From Aminithiophilus ramosus (GTDB lineage Bacteria > Synergistota > Synergistia > Synergistales > Aminithiophilaceae): 64,000 nt of DNA. The notes beneath the pieces were generated by a model that was given only the letters and a program-made list of their open reading frames with translations, searched no databases and was not told where the DNA came from. Positions 47,722-56,321 of this stretch are shown here, in pieces (the stretch's first letter is position 1; the number at the start of each line of letters is the position of its first letter). Location of the stretch: NCBI RefSeq assembly GCF_018069705.1, contig NZ_CP072943.1, positions 744,001-808,000 of the forward strand, given 5' to 3'. Position numbers and translations under genes: made by a program.

Positions 47722-49872
47722 TCAGGGCTTCCGCAGAAGGGCCAGAGCCGGCAGGAGGAGCAGGGCGGCCGACGGGACAGGAAGGGACCGGCAGCCGCCG
47801 GAGCCGGAGGAGCGGGCCTGGACGACAAAAAGGGCCCCCGCCAGACCGTCCGGAGAGAGGCCGTCGCCGTCGCAAAAGGTCAGCTCCAGGTAGCGGTCTC
47901 TCCCGTCGAAGACGAAAGAGGCCAGCCCCTCTTCCACGAGATCGCGTCCGTCGAGCAGAACCGTGGCCGACCGATCGGCGTGGAAACGCACCGTCAAGGA
48001 ACCGCTCCCGAGATCTTCTATCTGGGACCTCGGCAGGGAGAGATGAAAGGCGTTCCCCTCCTCTCCGCCGATCTGGGCCACAAGGGGCGTCAGGCTCGCC
48101 GTCCCCTCATCATGAAGGCTCAGAGCCGAGACGACGGTCCCCTCGATGGACAGGGTCAGGTCCCGCGCCGTCCCGCCGAAATCGACGGCCGCAAGACGAA
48201 GGACGCACCCCGCGTCAAGAAAAGTCAGCACGTCGGCGTTCTGCCGGGCCCGACGGGCCGTGGCCTCGGCCGAAAGGAGTTCGGCGCCCGATTCGGAGCG
48301 GACCTCGTCTCCGTCGGGAAGGAGAGGGACCACGGAAGCCACGGGAAGGGAGGCCGCCTTCGTGAAGGCCTTGAGACAGACGTTGCTGTCGGCCTTGGCG
48401 ACGGAAAGATCCCGCCAGGCCGCGCCGTCTGAACTGACATAACTCTCCCCCCTGCCGGCCCTGGCCTTGCCGCTGTAGCCATCGAGAGGGCTTTCGACGG
48501 CGACGGGGAAGGCATAGCCCGGCGTCGTCATCCGAGCCACGACGGCAAAAGATCTTCCGGGAACCAGATAGGGAGACTCGTCGAGACGGATCATCCGGTA
48601 ACCGGGGAGATCCAGAAGGCCCTCCTGAATCGCGATAAGCTCGCCGCTTCGGGGGACGTCGACGTCTCCCCCCGTCCAGACCTCGACGCGATAGGAGGTC
48701 CCTGCGGCCAGAGCGTAGAGAGAGAGGGCCTCGAGGCTCTCGACGACGACGTCATCGCTCTCGACGATTCCCCGGGCCCCGAAGACGTTGGACATCCAGG
48801 CCGTCTCGCTTTCGAAGCCCCAGCTCTCGATCCAGCCCAGAGGATCGTACTGGTAGAGGGCATCGAAGGACTCTGCGGAACCGCCGACGAAAAGGGCCGG
48901 GTTCCTCAACGTCCCGTCGGCATAGGATATCCAGAAATACCCCTCGTCGCCGAAGGATTCGGCCCCCCAGCTGTTCTTCACCAGCCAGGCTCCGTCCCTG
49001 CCGGGATCGGCCCTGAAGTTCGCCGCCGGATAGGCATCGTCCCAGCCGGCGAGGACGACGCTGTGGCCGCTGTGGTAAAGCCTTTCGGGACAGTAGTAGG
49101 AGTCCGTCTCACCGTCGTAGGCGTCGTTGGCCCACTCCATGCTGAAGACGAGGGCACCGTATTCCGTAAGGGCCGCCTTGACGGCCGCCTCCTCGAAGGC
49201 CTCTCCGAGAAGGTAGACCTCCTCCAGACGCCCCGCGACCGCATCCGAGGGAAGAGGGGTCGTCTGCCTGTCCCAGGGAATCACGTTCTGGTAGGGACGG
49301 GCCGACTCGGCGACGGCTCCCGTCCAACGGGCCAGGAGGGCCGTCGACTTCCATGCGTTGCCGCCCTGATCGAAGATGGGATCGCCTCCGAAAGAGGGAT
49401 CGTCGTTGGTGTCGAAGGCGGGGAGGCTTTCGCTCTCGTCGACGGAACGGAAGTAGGCCAGATGCCATTCGGAAAAGTCCAACGTCTCTCCTCTCCCCTT
49501 GAGGAAGGTCGATTCCAGCGACCCGATGGCCCCGAAAGCCCAGCAGGTGCCGTAAGGGCTCTGGTCGCGGACGGCCGTCATCTCCCCTCTTTCCCGGAGA
49601 TCATAGGCCGAAGGAAAGGCCGACGCCGAAGAGAAGGCGGGGAGAAGATCGCTCCCTTTCAGGTGGGAGATATCGACGGGAGAGGGGCTTTCGCCGAGGG
49701 GATGGCTCTCTTCCGAAGCATAACGGCCCTGACGGAGGAAACGGTCCACGTACTGGAGGAACTCCCCGTTGGCGGGGGCAGAAGAACCCGTCGCGGCCAC
49801 GGCCGCGACGGGCGAGAAAAAGAGAAGCAGCGACAGGAAAACGGTGATCTGCAGTTTCTTCCCGCCCGTCAC
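47722..49872 (-). CDS. Secreted papain-family (C1) cysteine protease with Synerg-CTERM-like tail
   Basis: 716 aa. Signal peptide about 1-27. Catalytic residues fit Cys110 (DQSPYGTCWAFG, with oxyanion Gln104), His270 (GHSVVLAGWDD) and Asn300 (VKNSWG). Residues ~330-530 resemble the lectin-like domain that follows C1 domains in bacterial enzymes. The last residues are GSGGCRSLPVPSAALLLLP followed by ALALLRKP: small residues, Cys, hydrophobic helix, basic end, as in the Synerg-CTERM sorting tail of Synergistota. Start is GTG 49872 after GAGGGGGG. Lies next to a chagasin-like inhibitor gene on the same strand. Confidence 0.88.
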   Translation of the reverse strand: MTGGKKLQITVFLSLLLFFSPVAAVAATGSSAPANGEFLQYVDRFLRQGRYASEESHPLGESPSPVDISHLKGSDLLPAFSSASAFPSAYDLRERGEMTAVRDQSPYGTCWAFGAIGSLESTFLKGRGETLDFSEWHLAYFRSVDESESLPAFDTNDDPSFGGDPIFDQGGNAWKSTALLARWTGAVAESARPYQNVIPWDRQTTPLPSDAVAGRLEEVYLLGEAFEEAAVKAALTEYGALVFSMEWANDAYDGETDSYYCPERLYHSGHSVVLAGWDDAYPAANFRADPGRDGAWLVKNSWGAESFGDEGYFWISYADGTLRNPALFVGGSAESFDALYQYDPLGWIESWGFESETAWMSNVFGARGIVESDDVVVESLEALSLYALAAGTSYRVEVWTGGDVDVPRSGELIAIQEGLLDLPGYRMIRLDESPYLVPGRSFAVVARMTTPGYAFPVAVESPLDGYSGKARAGRGESYVSSDGAAWRDLSVAKADSNVCLKAFTKAASLPVASVVPLLPDGDEVRSESGAELLSAEATARRARQNADVLTFLDAGCVLRLAAVDFGGTARDLTLSIEGTVVSALSLHDEGTASLTPLVAQIGGEEGNAFHLSLPRSQIEDLGSGSLTVRFHADRSATVLLDGRDLVEEGLASFVFDGRDRYLELTFCDGDGLSPDGLAGALFVVQARSSGSGGCRSLPVPSAALLLLPALALLRKP

Positions 49873-49959
49873 GAGGACACCCCCCTCATGCGAAATCGAA
49901 TCGGTCGGAGAAAACCGCCCCGACACAAGGGCTCCAAAACGCTATTTCGGCTTGCCCCC

Positions 49960-50568
49960 TCATCGCACCGTCAGAACCGCCACGTGAATCCGGGCCGGAG
50001 GGAGGGATTCCCAGGGACGGCGATAGACGAAAGAGAGCGTCGCCGTTCCCTTCGTCAAGGCCCGGAAGAGCCAGAGCTGATGAGCCCCGGCACCGCCCCG
50101 GCCGCGAGGGGAGCGCTCCGGTTCGGGCTCTTCCATGACGACACCCGCGGTCCTGACCACGGCCCCGTCGCCGGCTCCGTCGAGTGACCAGGAATAGCCC
50201 GTCGAAGGGTTCGTCGGAATCCGCACGACGAACGTGCCGCCTGAAGGCATTTCACCATATTCGAGACTCACGAAGAGAGCCCCCGCCGAGGGGAGACGAA
50301 CCGAATCGAGGCGCGCCGAAGGGTGACCGTCCCTGTCCCAGCGTAGGGCCACGGAAGTTCCCTCGAGACCGGCCAGGACGAACTCCCCTCTGCCGTCGGA
50401 GAGGGCCGAGACCGCCCTCTTGCCGTCCCAGCCGCGAATGCGGATCCCTGCCAGGGGCTCGCCGCAGCCGTCCCGGACCAGTCCCTGAATGTGGGGACCT
50501 TCGGCGGCGGAGCAAGAAGCGAACAGCAGGACCGACAGAAGGATCGAAGAGAAAACCTTCCAGTTCAT
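49960..50568 (-). CDS. Chagasin-type (I42) cysteine-protease inhibitor lipoprotein
   Basis: 202 aa. Lipobox LFASC with Cys19. Residues ~25-85 look like a carboxypeptidase-regulatory beta-sandwich (IQGLVRDGCGEPLAGIRI). Residues ~110-202 carry the three chagasin loops: NPSTGYSW (120-127), GGAGAHQLW (158-166) and RRPWE (183-187). Chagasins block papain-like proteases, and such a protease follows 87 bases downstream on the same strand, so a protease-guard pair is likely. Start ATG 50568 follows GGAGGCG. Known families; the pairing is inference. Confidence 0.86.
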   Translation of the reverse strand: MNWKVFSSILLSVLLFASCSAAEGPHIQGLVRDGCGEPLAGIRIRGWDGKRAVSALSDGRGEFVLAGLEGTSVALRWDRDGHPSARLDSVRLPSAGALFVSLEYGEMPSGGTFVVRIPTNPSTGYSWSLDGAGDGAVVRTAGVVMEEPEPERSPRGRGGAGAHQLWLFRALTKGTATLSFVYRRPWESLPPARIHVAVLTVR

Positions 50569-50632
50569 GGAGATCGCCTCCTTCAGATTTTTCCGAGACG
50601 GCACCGTGTAAATTCGGTTTCATCTTCAGCCG

Positions 50633-50661
50633 AGTATACCAGGACGAAAGAACGACGCCAA
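50633..50661 (-). promoter_or_regulatory. Promoter of the inhibitor-protease genes
   Basis: Minus strand TTGGCG (50661-50656), 17-base spacer, TATACT (50638-50633), 65 bases before the inhibitor ATG. A plus-strand TATAAT at 50664-50669 without a good -35 may serve the small protein downstream. The rest of the 367-base gap shows no gene. Confidence 0.55.
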
Positions 50662-50935
50662 CGTATAATGGGGAGAAAGAACTCCGCCCCTCACCTTGCG
50701 GGAAAACGCGAGGGAAAGGGCCGCGAAGACAGGCATCCCTCCTCCGAAATTTTCGTGCGCCCTCGCCGCCTCGAACCGGCAGACGGAAAAAGGCGGAACT
50801 CTCCATCGGCCCGGCAGGGAGCCGACCGGAGGCCCGAGAACTTTCCCTCGAATAAGCGGATCTGGCGGAGTCTGTCCCGGCAAGCCTGCGGATCGGGATG
50901 GCCCGTCAAAGCTCGATCTTTTCCCGGAGGTCCCC

Positions 50936-51127
50936 ATGAAGGCTTCGCTGAAATCCTTTCTGTTTTCCTGGGCCGGCTATTTCGGCCTTTTCGTCAGCAC
51001 CTCCCGCTGCCCCTGTTGCGGCCAGCCTCTTTGCCCGAAAGGCACGCCCGTCATGATCCTCTTGGCGGCCCTCGCCGCCGCGGCGGGACGATGGCTGAGA
51101 GGCGTTCGATCCAGGGCCGGGAACTGA
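50936..51127 (+). CDS. Small membrane-anchored CPCC-motif protein
   Basis: 63 aa. The middle has SRCPCCGQPLCPKGTP, four closely spaced cysteines as in zinc or iron-sulfur knuckles, followed by a hydrophobic helix (VMILLAALAAAAG). ATG 50936 has GGAGGTCCCC just upstream, which supports translation. It converges with the ferredoxin gene five bases away. No function known to me. Confidence 0.6.
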   Translation: MKASLKSFLFSWAGYFGLFVSTSRCPCCGQPLCPKGTPVMILLAALAAAAGRWLRGVRSRAGN

Positions 51128-51132
51128 GGACC

Positions 51133-51912
51133 TCACTCCCGGCACCATCGACGGTAGCGGTCCAAAGAGACGGCCGGATGGTTGTAGCGGTTTCGCCCGG
51201 CCGAGGAGCTTCTGTTGTACTGGAGGGCTTTCTGGGGACACCAGTGGAAACAGGCGAAGCAGCCCACACAGCGGTGCAGCCACCGAGGCCGTTTTCCTTC
51301 GAGGACGATGTTGCCGACGGGGCAGAGTTCGGCGCAGAGGCCACAGCCGACGCAGTTTTCGTCGGCGAAGAAGCGGCGATCCTCGCCGGAGACCCGCTCG
51401 AAGGCCTTGCCGTTGATGAACTCCGAAAGGGCACGGAGCGCTCTCCCCGGAGGAGAGACCTCGCGCCCCTCCCTGACGGCCTCGGCGACGGCGTCGAGGG
51501 CCCTTTCTCCTCTGTCGGCCAGGTTCTGCCTCTTCCGCCCCGAAGGGGGATTGGAGAGGGGCGGGTAATTTCCGGCCATGGTCACGTGAAAGGCGGCCCG
51601 GACGGAGAGGCCCCGTCGACGGAGCACCGTTTCCGCCAGGGCCGAGGCGCCGAGAGGCATGCCGGCGCTGTTCGGAAGCAGGTAGACGGAGGCTCCGTCC
51701 GTCGATAGCCGCTCCATGAAACGGCGCACGACGGACGGGAGGCCGAAAGCGTGGACGGGAAAGACGAGTCCCACCGTCTCGCCCGAGACCCGTTCCTCCT
51801 TTTCCGGATGGCGGGCCATGTTGATCAGCTCGCAGGCGCCGAGCCGCCGGCCCAGGCCTTCGGCCAGGGCCAGGCTGTTGCCCGTCGAGGAGTAGACGTA
51901 CAGACGATGCAT
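51133..51912 (-). CDS. Flavodoxin-ferredoxin fusion (EFR1-type electron carrier)
   Basis: 259 aa. Residues 1-~165 are a flavodoxin-like FMN domain (YVYSSTGNSLALAEGLGRRL at the start, VFPVHAFGLPSVVRRFME). The C-terminal part has two [4Fe-4S] motifs, CVGCGLCAELCPVGN and CVGCFACFHWCPQKA. Start ATG 51912 follows GAAGGAGG. It is the last gene of cbiA-cbiB-cobD, 34 bases behind cobD, which suggests it gives low-potential electrons to corrinoid adenosylation or reduction; this is inference. Confidence 0.9.
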   Translation of the reverse strand: MHRLYVYSSTGNSLALAEGLGRRLGACELINMARHPEKEERVSGETVGLVFPVHAFGLPSVVRRFMERLSTDGASVYLLPNSAGMPLGASALAETVLRRRGLSVRAAFHVTMAGNYPPLSNPPSGRKRQNLADRGERALDAVAEAVREGREVSPPGRALRALSEFINGKAFERVSGEDRRFFADENCVGCGLCAELCPVGNIVLEGKRPRWLHRCVGCFACFHWCPQKALQYNRSSSAGRNRYNHPAVSLDRYRRWCRE

Positions 51913-51946
51913 GGCGATTCCTCCTTCTTCATCTCCCCGGGAGAGA

Positions 51947-52990
51947 TCAGAACAGAGCGTCGAGGGCTTCGATAAAACGGCCGTTTTCCTCTTCCGATCG
52001 GACGGCGAGGCGGACAAAGCCATCGTCGAGACCGGGGAAGGTATGACAGCGTCGGACGAGAATCTTCGACGGGACAAGGCGCTCCTGAAGGGTCTTCCCG
52101 TCGAGAGGAGAGCGGCAGAGAAGGTAATTGGCCGCGCCGGGAAAGACCGCGAAGCCCCGGGCGGCGAGCCCTTCGGAGAAGGCCTGTCGTGCCGAGGCAA
52201 GCCGCTTCCGGCAGCGAGAGAGGAAGGGCCCTCCCTCTTCGAGGCAGGCCCTCGCCGCCGCCTCGCCGACACAGTTGAGAGGCCAGGGCTGAAGAAAGGC
52301 CCGCACCCTCCCGACCGCCTCCTCCGAGGCCAGAAGGTAGCCGACGCGAAGTCCGGGCAGGGCGAAATCCTTCGTGAAGGCCCGGAGGAGGAAAAGCCCC
52401 TTCGGCCAGGGATGACGGAAGAGGGTGGCCGCCGCGGGAACGGTCAGGTTGAGGAAACACTCGTCGACGACGAGAAGGGCTCCCCTCGCCTCCGCCGCCT
52501 TCAGGAGACACTCCAGTTCTCCTTCCGTCCAGGCCCGGCCCGTGGGATTGTTGGGCTGACAGGCCAGGAGGAGATCCCCCTCATCGAGAACGTCGCAGAG
52601 GGCCTCGACGGGAAAGGCGAAACCCTCTGCTGCGTCGAGAGGAAAGGCACGAACGGGGATCGCGAGGGAGCGCGCCACGTCGCCGTATTCGGCAAAGGTG
52701 GGTTCGACGGTGAGAAAGCGCCGGGGACGGAGCGAGGCGAAGAGGGCTCTGATGAGATCGCCGGCACCGTTGCCGACGACGATCCCTCGACGATCCCTCC
52801 CCGTGGCCCGCTCCAGGGCCTCGCGCAGGGAACGGCTCTCCCCGTCGGGATAGCGGTCGATCCACGCCAGAGCCCGCCGGGCCGCCTTCACGGCGAAGAG
52901 GGGGGGCCCCCAGGGATTGATGTTCGCCGAAAAATCGACCCAGGACCGGGGATCGTCGCGCTCCCAGATTCGACCGCCATGGAGACTCAC
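51947..52990 (-). CDS. cobD: Threonine-phosphate decarboxylase (CobD-type aminotransferase)
   Basis: 347-aa class I/II PLP enzyme that makes (R)-1-amino-2-propanol phosphate for the corrinoid side chain. N-terminal SLHGGRIWE, WVDFSANINPWGPP near residue 20, ACQPNNPTGRAW near 155, PLP lysine in LRAFTKDFALPGLRVGYLL near 218. GTG 52990 overlaps the cbiB stop (GTGA). A histidinol-phosphate aminotransferase is the closest alternative, but the operon favours CobD. Confidence 0.9.
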   Translation of the reverse strand: MSLHGGRIWERDDPRSWVDFSANINPWGPPLFAVKAARRALAWIDRYPDGESRSLREALERATGRDRRGIVVGNGAGDLIRALFASLRPRRFLTVEPTFAEYGDVARSLAIPVRAFPLDAAEGFAFPVEALCDVLDEGDLLLACQPNNPTGRAWTEGELECLLKAAEARGALLVVDECFLNLTVPAAATLFRHPWPKGLFLLRAFTKDFALPGLRVGYLLASEEAVGRVRAFLQPWPLNCVGEAAARACLEEGGPFLSRCRKRLASARQAFSEGLAARGFAVFPGAANYLLCRSPLDGKTLQERLVPSKILVRRCHTFPGLDDGFVRLAVRSEEENGRFIEALDALF

Positions 52991-53919
52991 GAGAGAAGAG
53001 CCCCGGCCAGAACGACGAAGAGGGCCAGCAGAAGAGAGGCGGCCCAGTAAAGAGAGAGCCCCCGTTCGAGGTCGAGGCCGTCGGGCCCGGGCCCGCTGCC
53101 GACGAAGGGCTTCTCCTCGACGGAGCCGAAATAGGAGACGGGCCCGCAGAGCCGACGTCTCAGCGCCCCGGCGAAAGCCGCCATGGGGAAGCCCGAGTTG
53201 GGACTCTCCAGCAGAGGACCGTCTCGGAACGCCGTCGTCCAGGCCTCCTTGACCTCGCCTCCGACGAGGGGGGAGGCGAGGGAGATGACCGCCGCAGAAA
53301 GGCGGGCCGGCCCCCACCCCAGAATGTCGTCGAAACGGGCCGAGGCCCACCCGAAGTCCCGATAGCGTTCCGTCTTGTAACCCACCATGGCATCGAGAGT
53401 GTTGGCCGTCCTGTGTGCCCAGGCCAGAAGAGGACCTCCCAGAAGGGCGTAAAGAAGAGGCGCCGCGAAGGCATCGCTGAAATTTTCCGACAGGGTCTCC
53501 AGTCCCGACGAGGCGACGGCCTCCTCCCCCATGGCCTCCGTGTCGCGGCTCACCAGAAAGGAGAGAACCTTTCTGGCCTCGTCGAGACGCCCTCGCCGGA
53601 AGGCCTCGGCGATGCGGCGCACCTCCCGCCCCAGGGCGCTTCCTCCCAGGGCGAAATAGAGGACGATGCCCTCGAAAACCCAGGGAAGAGGGAAAAAGGC
53701 GTTGACCAGAAGGGCCCCGGCAAGGGGAAGAAGCGCCGTCGCTTCGACGGCGACGAGGAAGATCGTGCCCTGAAGGCGACCGCCCAGAGGCAGGCGCCGA
53801 CAGGCTCCTTCGAGGGAGGTCGCCACCCGGCCGACGAGGCGCACGGGATGGAGGGGCCATTGAGGGTCTCCCAGGAGGAAATCGAGGGTCAGGGCAAGAA
53901 GAAGGGCCTCAACGGACAT
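52987..53919 (-). CDS. cbiB: Adenosylcobinamide-phosphate synthase
   Basis: 310-aa membrane protein. LDFLLGDPQWPLHPVRLVGR near residue 12, SRDTEAMGEEAVASSGLETLSENFSDAF near 125-150 and NTLDAMVGYKTERYRDFGWASAR near 175 are CbiB signatures; about five membrane helices. Attaches aminopropanol phosphate to adenosylcobyric acid. ATG 53919 follows GGAGGAG and overlaps the cbiA end by 11 bases. Confidence 0.95.
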   Translation of the reverse strand: MSVEALLLALTLDFLLGDPQWPLHPVRLVGRVATSLEGACRRLPLGGRLQGTIFLVAVEATALLPLAGALLVNAFFPLPWVFEGIVLYFALGGSALGREVRRIAEAFRRGRLDEARKVLSFLVSRDTEAMGEEAVASSGLETLSENFSDAFAAPLLYALLGGPLLAWAHRTANTLDAMVGYKTERYRDFGWASARFDDILGWGPARLSAAVISLASPLVGGEVKEAWTTAFRDGPLLESPNSGFPMAAFAGALRRRLCGPVSYFGSVEEKPFVGSGPGPDGLDLERGLSLYWAASLLLALFVVLAGALLS

Positions 53920-55291
53920 GGGTACTCCTCCTCCCGAGGGCCTGGCCCAGGAAGCGCCGGGGCAGAGTCGAGTCGCTCCAGAAGTGGAGATGGACGTAGC
54001 CGGCCAGGAGGGAACCGGAGCGATAGCCCTCGGGCCAGGAGAGGATCTCCCTGCGGGCCCGGCTGACCCTGTAGGCATCGGGAGCGACGCCGGAGGCGAC
54101 GGAGTAGTGAAACTCATGACCGGGCAGACGCTGCCCCTTTTCCTGCAGAACCGTATCCTCCAGAACGTCGACGTGGACATAGCCGAAGCGCTGAAGGCGA
54201 TCCGTCATGGTCGTCTCGATATCGAGAAGACCCGCCAGCTCCCGTCGATGTCCCCTTCCGTCGGTGAGCCCCCGGCCGAAATACATCATGGCCCCGCACT
54301 CGCCGTAAATGGGCAGTCCCGCGGCGTGGGCCGACCGGAGCGAGGTCAGGTAGGGGATATTGTCGGCCAGCTCGTCGAGAAAGACTTCGGGATAGCCCCC
54401 TCCCATGAAAAGGGCCTCCGTTCCCTCGGGCAGGGCCTCGTCGGCGAGAGGGCTGGTGGGAACCAGCTCGGCACCGAAAGATTCGAGCAGATCGAGGGCG
54501 TCGCGGTAGTAGAAATGGAAGGCCCGATCCCAGCCGTAGGCGACGCGCAGAGGATGGTCCGAGAGGGGAACGATTTCCTCCAAAGGCGCCGGGGGCAAGT
54601 CCCTGCGACGGGAGGCCAGGGCCAGAAGCCTTTCGAGATCGACGCGCGCCAGCACCTCCCGGCCCAGCCGATCAAGTTGAAGGGCCAGCTCGGCCCGTTC
54701 CAGGGCGGGAACGAGCCCCAGATGACGCGAGGGGAAGATGACATCGTCCATTTTGGGCAACCAGCCCAGAACGGGAAGTTTCGTGAGGTTTTCGACGGCC
54801 TCCGTCACCGTCTCGGCGTGGGCCTCTCCGCCCACGCGATTGAGGACGACGGCCACGAGAGAGGGAGCCAGATTCGGCAAGGTGGCGAAGCCGTGGACGA
54901 CGGCGGCGACGCTCGTCGCCCCGGCGGCGGCGTCGACGACGAGCAGGACGGGCAGATCGAGGCGACGGGCCGTCCATGCCGTCGAGTAGAGGCCTTCGGG
55001 ACCCAGGCCGTCGTAAAGGCCCATGACGCCTTCGACGACGGCGACATCGGCCTCGGCCTGTCGCCTGAAGAGAGCCTCGAGCCTCGGCCCGGGAAGAAGG
55101 TGGCCGTCGAGGTTGCGACAGGGGCGTCCCGCAGCCGCCGCCAGATAAGAGGGGTCGATGAAGTCGGGACCGACCTTGAAGGGCTGAACGCGGAGTCCCT
55201 TGAGCGTCAGGGCGCGGATCAGGCCCGATGTGAACGTCGTCTTGCCCGAACCGCTCGAGGCGGCGGCGACGACAAAAGCCGGATGGGTCAT
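53909..55291 (-). CDS. cbiA: Cobyrinic acid a,c-diamide synthase
   Basis: 460 aa. N-terminal VVAAASSGSGKTTFTSGLI (ATP loop) and VQPFKVGPDFIDPSYLAAAAG; C-terminal GATase with nucleophile in IYGECGAMMYFGRGL near residue 330 and GHEFHYS. First gene of this corrin cluster, ATG 55291 after GAAAGGAG. The 301-base gap upstream has TAAAAT (55359-55354) as a possible -10, but no B12 riboswitch that I can see. Confidence 0.95.
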   Translation of the reverse strand: MTHPAFVVAAASSGSGKTTFTSGLIRALTLKGLRVQPFKVGPDFIDPSYLAAAAGRPCRNLDGHLLPGPRLEALFRRQAEADVAVVEGVMGLYDGLGPEGLYSTAWTARRLDLPVLLVVDAAAGATSVAAVVHGFATLPNLAPSLVAVVLNRVGGEAHAETVTEAVENLTKLPVLGWLPKMDDVIFPSRHLGLVPALERAELALQLDRLGREVLARVDLERLLALASRRRDLPPAPLEEIVPLSDHPLRVAYGWDRAFHFYYRDALDLLESFGAELVPTSPLADEALPEGTEALFMGGGYPEVFLDELADNIPYLTSLRSAHAAGLPIYGECGAMMYFGRGLTDGRGHRRELAGLLDIETTMTDRLQRFGYVHVDVLEDTVLQEKGQRLPGHEFHYSVASGVAPDAYRVSRARREILSWPEGYRSGSLLAGYVHLHFWSDSTLPRRFLGQALGRRSTHVR

Positions 55292-55592
55292 CGTGGGAAC
55301 TCCTTTCTTCGATTCGTTGCGATCCTTACGCGGAAGGTTCGGACGACAGCTCCATTTTAGCGTCTGAAGGGAAAAAGGAGCAGAGGAACGGAAGCGACTT
55401 CAGGACACCGAAGGAGCGTTCCTCCGAAGGGGGCGGCCTCCTCGCAAGAGAGGACGGGGAGAAGAGGGAAACAGGACCGCCCCGACCGGGAGCTCGTCGA
55501 CGGCGTTCCCTCCTCGCGAGCGCCTCTCGCGGCGCAGAGATCCCTCGTGTAGAATAGGAAAGGAGATACACGACCGACGAGGAGGAATTTGC

Positions 55593-56144
55593 ATGCTGAT
55601 CTGGATCGCCGCCCCGGCCGCCGTCACACTTGTCATTCTCTGGGCCGTCTCGGTCTACAACCGACTCATCCGCCTTCAGAACATGAGGGAAGAGGGGTGG
55701 AGCGGCATCGACGTCCAGCTGAAACGGCGCTTCGACCTCGTGCCCAACCTCGTCGAAACCGTCAAGGCTTACGCCGCCCACGAGAGCGACGTCTTTCAGA
55801 AGGTGACGGAGGCCCGTGCCAGTGTGGCCCGGGCCCAGTCCGTAGGGGACCGGGCCCAGTCGGAGAACATGCTCTCCGGCGCCCTCAAGTCCCTCTTCGC
55901 CGTGGCAGAGAACTACCCCGAACTGAAGGCCAACACGAACTTCCTCCAGCTCCAGGAACAGCTCGGTTCCCTGGAAAACGACATCCAGATGTCGCGCCGC
56001 TACTACAACGGAACGGCCAGGGACTACAACGTCGCCATCGCCACCTTCCCCGCCGTCCTCATCGCCCGTCACTTCGGCCATGTCAAGGCCGACTATTTTG
56101 AGGCCGACGAGGGGGAACGGGCAGCGCCGGAAGTCGCCTTCTAG
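55593..56144 (+). CDS. lemA: LemA family protein
   Basis: 183 aa. One N-terminal membrane helix (WIAAPAAVTLVILWAVSVY), then the coiled LemA helical domain: EEGWSGIDVQLKRRFDLVPNLVETVKAY near residue 33 and the YYNGTARDYNVAIATFPA motif near 140. Family role is unclear. ATG 55593 has GGAGGAATT upstream. A TAGAAT at 55550-55555 may be its -10. Stand-alone gene ended by a strong hairpin. Confidence 0.92.
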   Translation: MLIWIAAPAAVTLVILWAVSVYNRLIRLQNMREEGWSGIDVQLKRRFDLVPNLVETVKAYAAHESDVFQKVTEARASVARAQSVGDRAQSENMLSGALKSLFAVAENYPELKANTNFLQLQEQLGSLENDIQMSRRYYNGTARDYNVAIATFPAVLIARHFGHVKADYFEADEGERAAPEVAF

Positions 56145-56227
56145 TCCTTCTGGGACCAACGCTTCCGTCTCCTCGCGAAGAGGCCACGGGAACGGAGGCT
56201 CCCTGCCGGGACAAGACAAAGACCCTC

Positions 56228-56268
56228 CAGCAGGAGAGGGACCCTCGACGAGGGTCCCTCTCCTGCTG
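56228..56268. terminator. 18-bp hairpin between lemA and the aldehyde oxidoreductase gene
   Basis: CAGCAGGAGAGGGACCCT, five-base loop, perfect complement. It lies between convergent genes, so it can serve both. No T-tract. Confidence 0.6.
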
Positions 56269-56321
56269 TGCCCGAAAAATCCCGAGAAAGATCCGAGAGA
56301 CTTCCCGGCGACGGGCTCTCC

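Noticed and set aside
55292-55592. Second cobalamin riboswitch before cbiA
   Set aside because: The B12-box (GCCACTG) and the GGGAAGGC and GATGACCGGGAGCC elements are absent.
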